The position numbers and the translations under genes were made by a program. Source: Chitinophagales bacterium (GTDB taxonomy: Bacteria > Bacteroidota > Bacteroidia > Chitinophagales > UBA2359). From it: a stretch of DNA of 60,303 nucleotides. Positions 60,045 through 60,303 of this stretch are shown here, piece by piece (position 1 is the stretch's first letter; the number at the start of each line of letters is the position of its first letter). The notes under the pieces were generated by a model that saw only the letters and a program-made list of their open reading frames with translations, was not told where the DNA came from and ran no database searches. The stretch lies in contig JAWKLZ010000004.1 in assembly GCA_041392475.1 (NCBI GenBank), positions 1 through 60,303 of the forward strand, given 5' to 3'.

Positions 60045-60078
60045 GTTGCAACAACTATTGTATATACAAATGTAGTTG
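60044..60078 (-). promoter_or_regulatory. MarR operator candidates
   Basis: TGTTGCAACA (60044-60053, a perfect palindrome touching the start codon) and TTGTATATACAA (60058-60069, perfect 12-base palindrome) stand side by side just upstream of the MarR gene. They are the natural sites for autoregulation. Confidence 0.5.
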
Positions 60079-60125
60079 AAAATAGTTTTCCCTGCAAATT
60101 TATTTTCAAGAAAACCCAAAAACAA

Positions 60126-60159
60126 TTTAGCCATTCTCCAATAAGTTGAAGAATGGCTG
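60126..60159. repeat. hairpin T3 (repeated sequence)
   Basis: Arms TTAGCCATTCT-CAA and TTG-AGAATGGCTGA with a 3- to 4-base loop, third copy of the hairpin seen at 57917 and 58999. It lies upstream of the MarR gene, so here it would terminate a gene coming from outside the window. Confidence 0.6.
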
Positions 60160-60181
60160 AGGAACACATAAAAAATAAGTT

Positions 60182-60230
60182 CCCGATTTAGACTTTTGTA
60201 GTTCCATTTAAAATGTATCAGAAGTAAGAA
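60182..60230. repeat. partial copy C of the 75-bp repeat
   Basis: CCCGATTTAGACTTTTG is shared with copy A, and GACTTTTGTAGTT with copy B. Similarity to A and B fades after about 40 bases (last match GAAAATCA), and no right arm is present. Confidence 0.5.
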
Positions 60231-60271
60231 AATCAACTTTCTATTGGTTTCCGCATTGATTGTTTATATTA

Positions 60272-60303
60272 CTTAAACCCACCCCTTACCCCTCCCAAGA
60301 GGG
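60272..60303. repeat. C-rich repeat cut by the window end
   Basis: The last bases read AACCCACCCCTTACCCCTCC and begin the hairpin CCTCCCAAGAGG. Such C-rich words are frequent interspersed sequences in Bacteroidota genomes; it cannot be assessed further here. Confidence 0.35.

Overview
The window comes from a Bacteroidota chromosome, most likely a gliding, surface-associated lineage such as Saprospiria, Chitinophagia or Cytophagia. This rests on four proteins ending in type IX secretion (T9SS) sorting domains (two type A, two gliding-motility type B), two SusC/RagA-like TonB receptors, a DUF3109 protein, an EF-G paralogue, an ECF sigma factor next to a repeat-bearing anti-sigma-like protein, TAnnTTTG promoter boxes, and the absence of clear Shine-Dalgarno sites. 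Genus cannot be fixed from the sequence alone.

Region by region: 1-5.1 kb holds a vWA protein, an Hsp15-like S4 protein, tRNA-Asp with its own promoter and terminator, an orphan LutB and a small membrane protein. 5.1-8.5 kb is a metal-uptake pair: a TonB receptor with an HMA-type Cys-x-x-Cys domain, and a small Cys/His-rich secreted protein. 8.5-12.6 kb carries an SDR, an EamA transporter, an ABC-2 permease and a frameshifted Rpn/PD-(D/E)XK gene. 12.7-14.8 kb is an EF-G-like GTPase with altered G motifs. 15-20.6 kb has a lipoprotein, two SPOR-repeat proteins, DUF3109, a BASS transporter and another lipoprotein.

20.7-25 kb is a scarred mobile region. It has an IS110-type element whose transposase is split at a correctly phased A7 slippery run and is preceded by a structured leader (bridge-RNA candidate). 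A 207-bp MITE-like element with a 3-bp target duplication interrupts a transglutaminase/TPR lipoprotein. After a pirin gene comes a decayed DDE-type transposase. 25-33.4 kb is a same-strand run: a DUF4230-like protein, a TonB receptor, a Septu-like ATPase/HNH defence pair, a methyltransferase, a membrane protein, an esterase and a three-gene HipB-HipS-HipT toxin-antitoxin system with repeated operator boxes.

33.5-39.9 kb has a T9SS surface protein, a small helical envelope protein, the anti-sigma-like protein with seven internal repeats, the ECF sigma factor and a two-subunit transketolase. 40.2-56.3 kb is dominated by secreted adhesin-like proteins (2839, 808 and 919 aa), two of which share the same repeat modules, plus a toxin-antitoxin remnant with an internally deleted PIN toxin. 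56.4-60.3 kb has a small protein/HNH pair, a NACHT-like C-terminal relic, a PH-like membrane protein, a Cys-rich secreted protein, and an FMN-reductase/MarR operon, interspersed with three copies of one hairpin sequence.

The most interesting signals are the IS110 element (frameshift plus leader RNA), the exactly reconstructable 207-bp insertion, two 75-bp repeats with covarying arms, the GTPase-divergent EF-G paralogue, the two immunity/toxin systems, and a palindrome shared by the pirin and MarR promoters.
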